Below, in pieces: positions 29,167 to 37,867 of a stretch of DNA of 64,000 nucleotides. Under the pieces are notes generated by a model that saw only the letters and a list, made by a program, of their open reading frames with translations, did no database searches and was not told the DNA's origin. How positions within the stretch are numbered: the stretch's first letter is position 1; the number at the start of each line of letters is the position of its first letter. This stretch comes from an uncultured cyanobacterium (lineage in GTDB: Bacteria; Cyanobacteriota; Cyanobacteriia; Cyanobacteriales; Nostocaceae). The position numbers were made by a program, and so were the translations under genes. The stretch is from contig CAINGU010000113.1 in assembly GCA_903848645.1 (NCBI GenBank), positions 1 through 64,000 on the forward strand, written 5' to 3'.

Positions 29167-29928
29167 TTATGCCCGCCGATTTACTAAAGTCGCACTGGCT
29201 TGGTCAACTGGCATAAGTATGACTTCATTAATATTAACGTGACTGGCTCTAGTGGCACAGAAAAAGATCACATCAGCCACATCATCAGGAGTTAGAGGTT
29301 TAACGCCTTCATAAACCTTTTTAGCCCGTTCTGTATCACCATGAAAACGCACTTCACTAAATTCTGTTTCTACCATACCAGGATCTACAGAAGTTACCCG
29401 CACAGGAGTTCCTAAAAGGTCTTGTTTTAAGCCTTCAGAAATGGCTTTAACGGCTGCTTTTGTCCCACAATAGACATTACCACCAGGATAGGTTTGATGT
29501 CCCGCAATAGAACCAATATTGATGACATGACCAAAATTCCGTTCCACCATTCCCGGTACAACATAGCGAGTCAGGTAAAGCAAACCTTTGATATTAGTAT
29601 CTATCATTTCTTCCCAGTCTTGAAAATCGCCTTCATGCAATTTATCTAAACCGCGACTTAAACCAGCATTATTAATCAAAATATCAATATTCGACCAGGA
29701 AGAAGGTAAATTAGCAATAGTAGATTCTACCGCCAAGCGATCGCACACATCAAGTTGCAATAAATGGATTTTGTCAGATGGGACATCTAAAGAATCAGCT
29801 AATTCTTGTAAACGTTCCCACCGTCGTGCAGCTAAAATCAGTTTTGCACCAGCATGAGCAAAAATCTTGGCACAAGCAGCACCAATACCGCTACTTGCAC
29901 CAGTAATAAAAACAATTTGGTTTTGCAT
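29167..29928 (-). CDS. Short-chain dehydrogenase/reductase
   Basis: From the ATG at 29928 the product is 253 residues and begins MQNQIVFITGASSGIGAACA, the NAD(P)-binding GxxxGxG. Catalytic residues are visible as NNAG, Ser in INIGSIAG and YCGTKAA (Tyr-x-x-x-Lys). It resembles YdfG-type NADP-dependent 3-hydroxy acid/serine dehydrogenases. A longer open frame to 29964 runs into a GC-rich palindromic repeat and lacks family resemblance, so I reject that start. The small antitoxin-like gene follows closely and may be co-transcribed. Confidence 0.93.
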   Translation of the reverse strand: MQNQIVFITGASSGIGAACAKIFAHAGAKLILAARRWERLQELADSLDVPSDKIHLLQLDVCDRLAVESTIANLPSSWSNIDILINNAGLSRGLDKLHEGDFQDWEEMIDTNIKGLLYLTRYVVPGMVERNFGHVINIGSIAGHQTYPGGNVYCGTKAAVKAISEGLKQDLLGTPVRVTSVDPGMVETEFSEVRFHGDTERAKKVYEGVKPLTPDDVADVIFFCATRASHVNINEVILMPVDQASATLVNRRA

Positions 29929-29942
29929 AGAGAAGTCCAGTA

Positions 29943-29962
29943 GGGGCGCAGGGCCTGCGCCC
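29943..29962. repeat. GC-rich palindrome GGGCGCAGG/CCTGCGCCC, copy A
   Basis: GGGGCGCAGGGCCTGCGCCC is an inverted repeat in the SDR leader, with a second copy preceded by the same GTAG at 57844-57863. The two copies mark a dispersed intergenic repeat. Here it lies 14 bp upstream of the SDR start codon and could influence translation. Confidence 0.65.
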
Positions 29963-30000
29963 AAAAGTTAAATGCACCCAACAGTTAAAATAGTTATTAC

Positions 30001-30024
30001 CCAGTCCCCAGTCCCCAGTCCCCT
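30001..30024. repeat. Heptamer tandem repeat (CCCAGTC)n
   Basis: CCCAGTC-type heptamers are repeated about three times directly downstream of the NTF2-like gene. This is the STRR class of short tandem repeats common in heterocystous cyanobacteria. Confidence 0.6.
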
Positions 30025-30835
30025 ACTTCTTAACCACTTGTAACCGCTGAGTAATAATAGTCATATCTTCACCCCTGCGAATTACTGCGGAAACCCATTG
30101 AGTCCCAGGATTAGAGGGTGCGCGTCCTATTTTAAAGAGTCCCCCAGAATTAAGAAACTCTAAATTTGCAATTGTGGGGTTGAGAAATTTATTACCTTGA
30201 ATGGCTTCTTCCATAGCCGTTCCCAACAGAAAATCCTCTCCTACCGGTTCTTGGACAATGGCATCAAAACTATATTTTTCACCAACTTTTACCTGTTGTG
30301 GTAATTTAATTTCTATTTGGGGTGGTTTACTACCAGCGGTTAGTTGAGTTCGTTCTGACAAAATATCTTGATGAACAATTTTTGCACCTGTGACTTTTTG
30401 ACGGGATTTAATTGTAGATAGTAGAGTTAAATTATTATTACTAGATGTAGGTAAACCGCTAATACTGGTAACAGTTTCCGCAATAATTGTATTACCTTCA
30501 GATTGCCAGGATTCTAGCTTTGTCGTGTAACGTAATTTAGGATATCGTTTCCAGAGTCCTGTTAAAGCTTGTTCCATAGCTTTGCGGTTTAACCCGTCGC
30601 TATGAGTGAATGTGGGGCTGTAAAATTCCATTACACCGTTAACATTACCTTGATTAGCAGCGTTATCAATTTGTGTTAACAGGTTAGTGAGGGTAGCGGG
30701 GGCATTTCCGGGTTGATTAGCTTGCACCAATTGCCAAGTGCTGGATAAACCAATTGTCAGTAAACTGGAAATCAGGGAAATACTAACAGTTAATGTTTTG
30801 TTACGTTTCATTAATAAAGAGATAATTTTAGCCAT
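30023..30835 (-). CDS. Secreted NTF2-like (SnoaL/DUF4440 type) protein
   Basis: From ATG 30835 the product is 270 residues with an N-terminal signal (MAKIISLLMKRNKTLTVSIS..., cleavage near VQA); starts at 30865 or 30811 are also possible. The first part (about 50-165) has an NTF2-like pattern with LLTQIDNAANQGNVNGVMEFYS and a W-rich strand. The second (about 175-270) is beta-rich with KVGEKYSFDAIVQEPVGEDF and may be an Ig-like or receptor-binding fold. No catalytic residues can be pointed out. The combination is seen in cyanobacterial secreted proteins of unknown role. Divergent from murG. Confidence 0.65.
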   Translation of the reverse strand: MAKIISLLMKRNKTLTVSISLISSLLTIGLSSTWQLVQANQPGNAPATLTNLLTQIDNAANQGNVNGVMEFYSPTFTHSDGLNRKAMEQALTGLWKRYPKLRYTTKLESWQSEGNTIIAETVTSISGLPTSSNNNLTLLSTIKSRQKVTGAKIVHQDILSERTQLTAGSKPPQIEIKLPQQVKVGEKYSFDAIVQEPVGEDFLLGTAMEEAIQGNKFLNPTIANLEFLNSGGLFKIGRAPSNPGTQWVSAVIRRGEDMTIITQRLQVVKK

Positions 30836-30920
30836 AAGTAAGATTTTACTGATTTGATGATACAAGATAAGGAATTTGTTTTATCTTAATGAAGCTGGGA
30901 GATAAATGGTATAGCCGGGA

Positions 30921-32006
30921 ATGGTAAATCCACCAATTAGATTACTTATAGCAGCTAGTGGCACAGGTGGACACTTGTTTCCTGCGATCGCTTTGGCTGA
31001 AAAATTGCCAGAATATAATATTGAATGGCTGGGTGTGCCGAATCGGCTAGAAACTCAGTTAGTTCCAGGGACATATCCTTTAAATACGGTCGCTGTCGAG
31101 GGTTTTCAGCAAGGTTTGAGTCTTGGTTCTATCCGCATCTTCTGGAAACTGATGGCAGCGATTCTAGAAGTAAGACGTATTCTCAAACAAGGAAAGTTCC
31201 AAGGAGTTTTCACTACAGGGGGTTATATTGCCGGACCTGCGGTGATTGCAGCGCGTTCCTTGGGTTTACCTGTGGTTTTTCATGAATCTAATGCCTTACC
31301 AGGAAAAGTTACCCGCTTTTTCGGACCTTGGTGTAATGCCGTGGCAATAGGATTTGATGTAACTGCTCAATATTTACCTCGGACTAAAACTGTTTGTGTC
31401 GGTACTCCTGTCCGTTCTCAATTTTTAGATCAGGAAAGCGATAACACCTTAGATTTACCTATTCCTGATGGTGTTCCCCTAATTGTGGTGTTTGGTGGCA
31501 GTCAGGGGGCTGTGGCTGTAAATAAGTTGGTGCGACAGTCGGCAGACGCTTTATTTGAAACTGGTGCTTATATAGTGCATTTAACGGGTGATAATGATCC
31601 CGATATTAATAGTCTTCAACATCCTCAATATATCGCCTTGCCTTTTTACCATAATATGGCCGCTTTGTTGCGAAGGGCTAATTTAGCTATTAGTCGTTCT
31701 GGGGCAGGTAGCTTGACAGAATTGGCAGTTTGTGGTACACCAGCAATTTTGATTCCCTATCCTTTTGCGGCGGAAGATCATCAATCTTATAATGCAGAGG
31801 TATTTACTAAAGCTAGGGCGGCATTGTCCTTTAAACAGTCGGATTTGACACCAGAAATATTTACAACTCAGATTTTAAATTTGTTGCAGTCTCCAGCAGA
31901 ATTGGCGATGATGGGAAAGCAGTCCAAAGCGATCGCTGTTCCTGATAGTGCGGATAAATTGGCGACTTTGGTAAGAGAAGTATTGATGACAGGCTCTAGG
32001 CTATAA
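30921..32006 (+). CDS. murG: MurG, UDP-GlcNAc:undecaprenyl-PP-MurNAc-pentapeptide transferase
   Basis: The 361-residue GT28 enzyme contains RLLIAASGTGGHLFPAIALA, the HESNALPGKVTRF loop, VVFGGSQGAVAVNKLV and the UDP-sugar motif RSGAGSLTELAVCGTPAILIPYPFAAEDHQ (residues split here between the Gly-rich turn and the EDHQ end). It makes lipid II at the inner face of the membrane. It is unusual only in standing apart from the other mur/fts genes, as is normal in cyanobacteria. The following lipid-linked sugar cluster is on the same strand after a 207-bp gap. Confidence 0.96.
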   Translation: MVNPPIRLLIAASGTGGHLFPAIALAEKLPEYNIEWLGVPNRLETQLVPGTYPLNTVAVEGFQQGLSLGSIRIFWKLMAAILEVRRILKQGKFQGVFTTGGYIAGPAVIAARSLGLPVVFHESNALPGKVTRFFGPWCNAVAIGFDVTAQYLPRTKTVCVGTPVRSQFLDQESDNTLDLPIPDGVPLIVVFGGSQGAVAVNKLVRQSADALFETGAYIVHLTGDNDPDINSLQHPQYIALPFYHNMAALLRRANLAISRSGAGSLTELAVCGTPAILIPYPFAAEDHQSYNAEVFTKARAALSFKQSDLTPEIFTTQILNLLQSPAELAMMGKQSKAIAVPDSADKLATLVREVLMTGSRL

Positions 32007-32154
32007 CCTGGAAAATTCCTCGGCTTAATCGCGCAATCAACCAAGCTATTGGTACATTTCAATATTTTCAACCCTGTTCCCTAGTATGATTTCTAAATTC
32101 TGACAAATCGTGTAGTATATTATCATTGGAATCCCAATATTAATACTGATGCTT

Positions 32155-32172
32155 TTGGGCATTTCCGCCCAA
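32155..32172 (+). terminator. Possible hairpin between murG and the UbiA-type gene
   Basis: TTGGGC and GCCCAA form a six-pair stem with a six-base loop in the 207-bp gap, but an A-rich rather than T-rich tract follows, so termination is uncertain. A smaller ATTGG/CCAAT inverted repeat lies at about 32123-32137. A promoter for the next gene is expected here but I see no convincing -10/-35 pair. Confidence 0.3.
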
Positions 32173-32213
32173 ATAAAATCAAAAAATTGTTATCTGAGAA
32201 CTAAGGTTAGATT

Positions 32214-33170
32214 ATGGAATCGGAAGCGCAAGAGCTAGGATCTAAAAACCAGAAATGGCCTTACTTGATGGCTTTACGTCCTCGACAATGGACAAAAAAC
32301 TTAGTTGTTTTTGCCGCACCATTATTTGCTTTTAGCTTAAATTTACCAAGTCTGTTTGCTAGTTTGATGGCATTTGTGCTTTTTTGCTGCACATCAAGTA
32401 GTTTTTATTTAATCAACGATATTGCAGATGTAGAATCTGATCGTCAGCATCCTGTTAAGTGTAAGCGTCCAATTGCTGCGGGATTAGTTAGCGTTAAATT
32501 AGCGTTGGGAATGGCTGTGATTCTATTAGGTGGTTCTCTCTCAATTAGTTGGTGGAAATCGTCCTACTTGGGTGCAACCATAACTGCTTATGCAATCCTG
32601 CAAATTGCCTATAATTTGCGGCTGAAACGGATGGTAATATTGGATATCTGTGCGATCGCTACTGGCTTTATTTTGCGAGCTTTAGCAGGAGGTGTGGCTA
32701 CAGGTATTACATTATCACCCTGGTTTCTGCTCTGTACAGCCATGTTAGCACTATTTTTAGGCATAGAAAAACGCAAAGCTGAACTCAGGTTAACAAAACT
32801 AAAAGGCACAAAACCCCGTGCTGTACTCAAACGCTACTCTCTCTCCCTGCTCAGTCGCATGGAAAACGTAGTCACTACTGGTACAGTCCTCACGTACGCT
32901 TTATGGAGTGCTGGACCATACCTAAAAGGAGCGTCAACTTCTTGGATGTTGGTAACATTGCCATTTGTGTTATATGGTGTTTTTCGCTATCAATTAATCA
33001 GCGATCCTGTTGAACATAGTGATGACGATCTTGAAGATAAAAAAAGCCATAGCAGTGAAAGACCAGAAGAAATTTTATTAAAAGACTTACCAATACTCGT
33101 AACAGTCATAAGTTGGATTATTACCTGTTTTTCTATTCTTTTGTGCAAACACCAAGGACTAATTCAGTAA
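32214..33170 (+). CDS. UbiA-family decaprenyl-phosphate phosphoribosyltransferase-like enzyme
   Basis: The 318-residue membrane protein has about eight to nine helices and the start MALRPRQWTKNLVVFAAPLF, characteristic of the DPPR-synthase branch of the UbiA superfamily (mycobacterial Rv3806c type). The first aspartate motif is NDIADVESDRQHP followed by KCKRPIA; the second region is YNLRLKRMVILDICAIATGF. Known members move 5-phosphoribose from PRPP to a polyprenyl phosphate. That the acceptor and donor are the same here is inferred. It is followed by a HAD phosphatase (46 bp), a small SMR-like protein and a GT-C-like protein, all on the plus strand. Confidence 0.8.
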   Translation: MESEAQELGSKNQKWPYLMALRPRQWTKNLVVFAAPLFAFSLNLPSLFASLMAFVLFCCTSSSFYLINDIADVESDRQHPVKCKRPIAAGLVSVKLALGMAVILLGGSLSISWWKSSYLGATITAYAILQIAYNLRLKRMVILDICAIATGFILRALAGGVATGITLSPWFLLCTAMLALFLGIEKRKAELRLTKLKGTKPRAVLKRYSLSLLSRMENVVTTGTVLTYALWSAGPYLKGASTSWMLVTLPFVLYGVFRYQLISDPVEHSDDDLEDKKSHSSERPEEILLKDLPILVTVISWIITCFSILLCKHQGLIQ

Positions 33171-33216
33171 ATATGAACCAATGTTTGTTTAATAATCAGC
33201 TTTTAGGAATTTACCA

Positions 33217-33795
33217 ATGATAAATTTGCAGAATTTATTGTCAAAAACAGCCACAAAAAACCTTAACAACTTGCAATCATCGGCACAAGTATATAAACTA
33301 GCACAAGTTAATATTAACTTATTAACCAAATCAGGGATTAGAGGAATTATCCTTGATTTAGATAACACAGTCATTTCTGAAGATGATCGTTATCTATCTC
33401 CTTTAGCAGAAGATTGGTTAATTCAGGCAAAATTAGCAGGATTAAACTTTTTTATCCTGTCCAACGGTAAACGGATCTATCGGGTTAAATATTGGTCTGA
33501 ACGTTTAAATATTCCCGCTATTAGTCCAGCCAAAAAGCCTTTTCCGAAGTCATTTAAACAAGCAATGGCTAAAATGCAGTTACAATCAAAACAAATAATA
33601 GTTATTGGTGATAGCTTGCATACAGATGTTATAGGCTCATGGCTGTGTGGATGTTCCTGTATCCAACTTGCCACATTACCTCATCCTCCAAGATGGTGGG
33701 AAAAAATCGCTGGTAAATGGGTCCAAAAACCTTATCCTGATATTAGCGAACTAGAAAATTTTAATGATCATAGTGAGTATGATAAATTCAAATGA
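33217..33795 (+). CDS. YqeG-type HAD-IIIA phosphatase
   Basis: The 192-residue protein carries the HAD motifs GIILDLDNTVI (nucleophile Asp-x-Asp), FILSNGKR (motif II) and VIGDSLHTDVIGS (motif III acids). The family includes YqeG and the GEP4/plant phosphatidylglycerophosphate phosphatases. In this operon two roles fit: dephosphorylating polyprenyl-phosphoryl-5-phosphoribose, the product expected from the upstream enzyme, or making phosphatidylglycerol. The context favours the first but the family favours the second. It is complete and appears active from its motifs. Confidence 0.88.
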   Translation: MINLQNLLSKTATKNLNNLQSSAQVYKLAQVNINLLTKSGIRGIILDLDNTVISEDDRYLSPLAEDWLIQAKLAGLNFFILSNGKRIYRVKYWSERLNIPAISPAKKPFPKSFKQAMAKMQLQSKQIIVIGDSLHTDVIGSWLCGCSCIQLATLPHPPRWWEKIAGKWVQKPYPDISELENFNDHSEYDKFK

Positions 33796-33840
33796 AATTA
33801 ACTTTTTTATAAACAAGTTATCCCATCTTTAATTTTCGAC

Positions 33841-34173
33841 ATGAATAATCAATTAATGTTATTTTCTCTGATTTTAATTACAGTCATTTTGAATACAATT
33901 GCTCAAAGTTTATTAAAATTAGGGTCAGGACAAAATCCATTAAATATCTATCTGATGGGCGGAATTTTAAGTTATGGACTCAGCACTGTTTTTTATATTG
34001 CAGTTTTATCCAAATTCAATTTATCCTTTGCTTATCCTGTAGTTATAGGGTTGACAATTTTAGCAACAACATCTGTTGGGGCTGTAATTCTTCAAGAAAA
34101 AATATCTATGAATCATGGAATAGGGATAGGATTGATATTAGCTGGTATTTCTGCTATTCTTTTGAAGAAATAA
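33841..34173 (+). CDS. Small four-helix EamA/SMR-type membrane protein (possible lipid-linked sugar flippase)
   Basis: The 110-residue protein is made of four hydrophobic helices (FSLILITVILNTIAQSLLKL; MGGILSYGLSTVFYIAVLS; SFAYPVVIGLTILATTSVGA; GIGIGLILAGISAILL) with the conserved E of LQEKIS between helices 3 and 4. It resembles the ArnE/ArnF and SMR families. ArnEF flips undecaprenyl-phosphate aminoarabinose, and position between a polyprenyl-phosphate glycosylating enzyme and a GT-C-like protein makes a flippase role attractive. A drug-efflux role is the alternative. It lies 45 bp after the phosphatase gene. Confidence 0.75.
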   Translation: MNNQLMLFSLILITVILNTIAQSLLKLGSGQNPLNIYLMGGILSYGLSTVFYIAVLSKFNLSFAYPVVIGLTILATTSVGAVILQEKISMNHGIGIGLILAGISAILLKK

Positions 34174-34278
34174 GATATATAGCTTAGTGCATAAATTCAT
34201 AAATCCAGGCTTTCATCTAGCACTAATAGCTAGTCTTCGATAGTAATTGAGTATACCCTAAAATCAAGAATAATCTTC

Positions 34279-35847
34279 ATGAATTTATTAAATAACTGGT
34301 TAAGAACAAATAAATTATTAACATCCTTGTTCATGTTACTTTTCACCACAGGAGTTATTTATTTAATATTTGGACATCAAACAATATCTTTAATGTATGA
34401 AGGCAAATCTATTCCCTTTTTAAACAATCTTTTGAACGGAAGAAACGAAAATTCCCTTGAATTTTACGTACAAAGACTTGATAGATATTATTTAGTATTT
34501 AATATATTGTTTGCTTCGGTTGTAGTTTTTACATCTGTTTGTTTTAAATTAATTAGGAATTTAAGACCTAGTTTATCTACATTAAATCAAGATTGTGCCA
34601 TAATTCAAAATGTCTTCTTGGGAAAGAGAAATAAACGTGCTTTTTTTATAGCGATATTAACAGGCATAAGTTTTTATTGCTTATACCTAATCATAGGAAT
34701 TAACTTGGTTAGTAATATTGAAAAATTTGATTTTTTTGGTGCAGATGTTTTTAAGTGGCTTAGTTGGAACAACTACAATATTTATCATAAAGGATCTCAT
34801 CCTTTGATTTTGATATTATTAGAACCTTTTAAATTTGTCCTAGGTTTCCTTCCTTTCAGTAAACCAATTTTAGCAGTATTACTAAATTCTTTTTTTGGTG
34901 CTTCTGCTATTTCTCTCTCATATTTATTTTGGTGGCAGCAAAGCAAAAAATATGTTGAGACATTAATGTTAACTATTTGTTTTGGATTAACGATGAGTCA
35001 GCTAGTCTTTAGTTCAATTCCTGAATCTTATGCAATGGCTGCTTGTACTATTATCCCAACTTATATTTTATTTCTGTTTTGCTTACAGAGTCAAAGAATT
35101 TATTTATTTTTTTGGATTTTCCTGGGATTATTATCTATCGGTATCACTATCACTAATTTTGCCCAAACATTAGTTTGTTTTGCGATCACAGTTTTATTTA
35201 TCAAAGATAAAAATAGAATAATTACTATTATAGAATATGTAGCTATAGTTATTTGTTTATGTGTTGTCCTAAATATTATCCAGAAGACATTCTTAGGAGG
35301 AGTGTATTTCTTCTTTCCAGATTCGTTAAAAAGTGATATGAGCTATATCAAAACAACTTTGTTTAATAATCCTGTGTTAATTTTAATAGAACTATTTAAA
35401 CACTTCTTTTTAGTTAATTTTGTATCAGCATCACCTTTCCCACTAACTAATGATAATTCTTCCAAACATATTATTTTTCTGTCATTTTTTAATCGTTCTT
35501 TGTCATATAATCCTGTGGGTTTACTAGGAACAATTCTTTGGGTATATATCTTTGTTAATGGAATCTACAAACAGATTACTTTAACAGCTAATACCAATAA
35601 TAAAAATAGCCATATTTTCTTGTTGGGAGTGTCTTTAGCTGTTTTAGGGAATATGGCCTTACACTCCGTCTTTGGAGCAGAAGAAATGTTTCTTTACACT
35701 TGTGATTTTACATTTCCAGTTTTACTTTTATTAGTAAATTACCAACTTTTGCAAAAACCGATTTTTAAAATAGCTCTGATCATATTGATTTTCTTGATGG
35801 GGATAAATAATTTATCAATTATGTCTAGTTTAATAAAATATTCTTGA
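34279..35847 (+). CDS. Polytopic membrane protein, likely GT-C-fold glycosyltransferase
   Basis: The 522-residue protein has about eleven to thirteen membrane helices. After the third helix, the outside loop reads FDFFGADVFKWLSWNN followed by YHKGSHPLILILLEPF. This resembles the acidic first loop and the HPPL motif of GT39/ArnT/PMT-type transferases that use polyprenyl-phosphate sugars. A second loop contains FSSIPESYAM. I do not recognise a named family. Very AT-rich coding sequence compared with flanking housekeeping genes suggests a variable surface-glycan function. It is the last gene of the set and is followed by 420 bp without genes. Confidence 0.6.
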   Translation: MNLLNNWLRTNKLLTSLFMLLFTTGVIYLIFGHQTISLMYEGKSIPFLNNLLNGRNENSLEFYVQRLDRYYLVFNILFASVVVFTSVCFKLIRNLRPSLSTLNQDCAIIQNVFLGKRNKRAFFIAILTGISFYCLYLIIGINLVSNIEKFDFFGADVFKWLSWNNYNIYHKGSHPLILILLEPFKFVLGFLPFSKPILAVLLNSFFGASAISLSYLFWWQQSKKYVETLMLTICFGLTMSQLVFSSIPESYAMAACTIIPTYILFLFCLQSQRIYLFFWIFLGLLSIGITITNFAQTLVCFAITVLFIKDKNRIITIIEYVAIVICLCVVLNIIQKTFLGGVYFFFPDSLKSDMSYIKTTLFNNPVLILIELFKHFFLVNFVSASPFPLTNDNSSKHIIFLSFFNRSLSYNPVGLLGTILWVYIFVNGIYKQITLTANTNNKNSHIFLLGVSLAVLGNMALHSVFGAEEMFLYTCDFTFPVLLLLVNYQLLQKPIFKIALIILIFLMGINNLSIMSSLIKYS

Positions 35848-36267
35848 ATTTAACGATATAACCCCAGGGTTATTTCATTATTTTATCCTAAGTCGAGTAA
35901 AATTTATCACTTTTAAGCTATCAGTCAGATTTGATATTAATCGTTAGGATGGGCAAATAGAAGCTGAAAGATTTTTGCAGATAGATTATGAGCATTTGGT
36001 GATATAGCGCGGTAGGATAGATATATCTCTCAGACTTACAAAGATAAGTAACACTCTAAAAGATTTACCAGCCGCCATCACGGTGGACTGATGCCTATAT
36101 TTACGTTGAACTAGGAAAATGGCTGACTTTTGTAGCGATAGTTTGACTTTTTACCATTAGAGACGGACACAAAAGGCGTTTTCTAGGGATGAGAAATAAC
36201 CTGTTGCAAGATACTGACACCTGCTGTCATCAGTTTCTGATATTCGTAATGTGACTAATTTGCTGAA
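35848..36267. other. 420-bp intergenic region without a recognised gene
   Basis: I see no open frame with protein-like character and no tRNA. The region contains a CCCCAGGG/TAACCC-like short palindrome near 35869 and a small hairpin GACACCTGCTGTC around 36213. It separates the GT-C-like gene from the DUF502 gene and presumably holds the promoter of the latter. Confidence 0.5.
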
Positions 36268-37026
36268 ATGGAAAATAATCACAACAGTTTGACGAAGCTA
36301 AATAAGGAGAATCGGGGTTTGGTAATGGAACGGTTGAAACAAGACTTAAAAAATGACCTGATTGCTGGTTTGTTAGTGGTAATTCCCCTTGCAACCACCA
36401 TTTGGTTAACAATTACCATAGCTACCTGGGTAATTAACTTTCTCACCCAAGTTCCTAAACAACTCAATCCTTTTGATGGCTTAAATCCGATTTTAGTAAA
36501 TGTACTTAATCTATTAGTAGGATTAGCCGTACCATTATTAAGTATTCTCGTCATCGGCTTAATGGCTAGAAATATTGCTGGGCGTTGGTTATTGGATTTT
36601 GGTGAACGGCTATTGCAAGCCATTCCTTTAGCTGGACAGGTATATAAAACCCTCAAACAACTATTAGAAACACTCCTAAAAGATTCTAATGGTAAATTTC
36701 GCCGGGTAGTCTTAGTAGAATATCCTCGTCCGGGCATTTGGGCGATCGCATTTGTCACAGGAGCAATTAGCAATGAAATCCAAAGCCAAATGTCCCGTCC
36801 TGTTATCAGCCTATTTATTCCCACAACCCCCAACCCAACCACCGGATGGTATGCAGTAATACCAGAAGCAGATGTAGTTAATCTTTCTATATCCGTTGAA
36901 GATGCTTTTAAAATAGTGGTTTCCGGTGGGATAGTTGCCCCTAATATCCAGCCATCTCATCTCCCTGCACTGTCAACAGGATCACATTTAGAAATCAAAC
37001 AGCAGGAGATTTCAGCCGGAGAATAA
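36268..37026 (+). CDS. DUF502 family membrane protein
   Basis: The 252-residue protein contains two membrane helices (LIAGLLVVIPLATTIWLTI and a second near PLLSILVIGLMARN) and a soluble C-terminal part with the DUF502 features IPLAGQVYKTLKQLLETL, VVLVEYPRPGIWAIAFVTG and IPTTPNPTTGWYAVIPEADV. It is widespread in cyanobacteria and plastid-bearing plants (COV-type). Its molecular role is not established. NusB and FtsY genes follow at 96 and 103 bp, an arrangement that suggests a housekeeping operon. Alternative start MERLKQDL (20 residues in) cannot be excluded. Confidence 0.9.
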   Translation: MENNHNSLTKLNKENRGLVMERLKQDLKNDLIAGLLVVIPLATTIWLTITIATWVINFLTQVPKQLNPFDGLNPILVNVLNLLVGLAVPLLSILVIGLMARNIAGRWLLDFGERLLQAIPLAGQVYKTLKQLLETLLKDSNGKFRRVVLVEYPRPGIWAIAFVTGAISNEIQSQMSRPVISLFIPTTPNPTTGWYAVIPEADVVNLSISVEDAFKIVVSGGIVAPNIQPSHLPALSTGSHLEIKQQEISAGE

Positions 37027-37122
37027 ATTTGACACTAAACTAACGTAGCAAAGTGAGCAAAAAATAGATAAGCTAATTGTTCATCTGTGCCAGAACTCAC
37101 ATATTTTTCATCATCCCAACCT

Positions 37123-37764
37123 ATGCAACGTCGTAAACCCCAACAAATAGCCCGTGAATTGGCACTGTTAAGTCTTAGCCAGTTACCAATCAACCCCAAA
37201 AAACTAGAAACCTTATCAGACGATCAATTAGTCTCTAAGTTAGTTTTAGGGGCAGTCCGTACCCTCACACTAGAAGTACAGGACACATTGAATAATGCCG
37301 CAGGAGAACTACAACGCAGTAATGATCGCCTATTGACTAGCGAAACTAGAGCCGCTGACTTAAATACGGCTAGAACCATGCTGAAAGAGGCAATTTCTTA
37401 TACTCAAACAGCTATCAATCAATTAGGTACATCCGTTGATTTTCCTGAATTAATTCAGTTAGCTAATCAAGATAAAGAAGTTCGTAATTACGCCAAAGCA
37501 ATTATTATTACCGTTAGCGAAAACCATCAGGCTATCGAAGAATTTATGTCTAATGCTTTAGTAGATTGGCAAGTTACCCGTTTAGCCCAAATTGATAGAG
37601 ATATTCTGCAAATAGCCACCGCAGAAATAAAATTTATGCAAGTTCCCGACAGCATTGCCATTAACGAAGCTGTAGAATTAGCTAAACGCTACAGTGGAGA
37701 AGATGGCCACCGTTTTATTAATGGTGTTCTCCGTCGAGTTAGCGAACAAAAACAAACTGTTTAA
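37123..37764 (+). CDS. nusB: Transcription antitermination factor NusB
   Basis: From ATG 37123 the product is 213 residues starting [22 protein letters not shown], which matches cyanobacterial NusB; an in-frame GTG at 37087 adds 12 unrelated residues and is rejected. The C-terminal half has the NusB core: [37 protein letters not shown] and FINGVLRRV. NusB binds boxA RNA with NusE during rRNA transcription. It is longer than E. coli NusB (139 residues) because of a cyanobacterial helical insertion at about 60-130. Confidence 0.92.
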   Translation: MQRRKPQQIARELALLSLSQLPINPKKLETLSDDQLVSKLVLGAVRTLTLEVQDTLNNAAGELQRSNDRLLTSETRAADLNTARTMLKEAISYTQTAINQLGTSVDFPELIQLANQDKEVRNYAKAIIITVSENHQAIEEFMSNALVDWQVTRLAQIDRDILQIATAEIKFMQVPDSIAINEAVELAKRYSGEDGHRFINGVLRRVSEQKQTV

Positions 37765-37768
37765 ATTT

Positions 37769-37806
37769 GTCAGTGGTCAGTTGTCAGTTGTCAGTTGTCA
37801 GTTGTC
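37769..37806. repeat. Heptamer tandem repeat (GTCAGTT)n
   Basis: About five copies of GTCAGTT/GTCAGTG occur between nusB and ftsY. This is a short tandem repeat of the STRR class; a related GGTGACA series lies at 60771-60804. Confidence 0.7.
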
Positions 37807-37867
37807 ATTCTTGCACCTCCTGACTCCTGACTCCTATCCTAATTAAATTTTTATCTAAAAAACTACA

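Noticed and set aside
36279-36842. 187-residue minus-strand frame in the DUF502 gene
   Set aside because: It is fully antisense to conserved DUF502 codons and shows no protein-family features.
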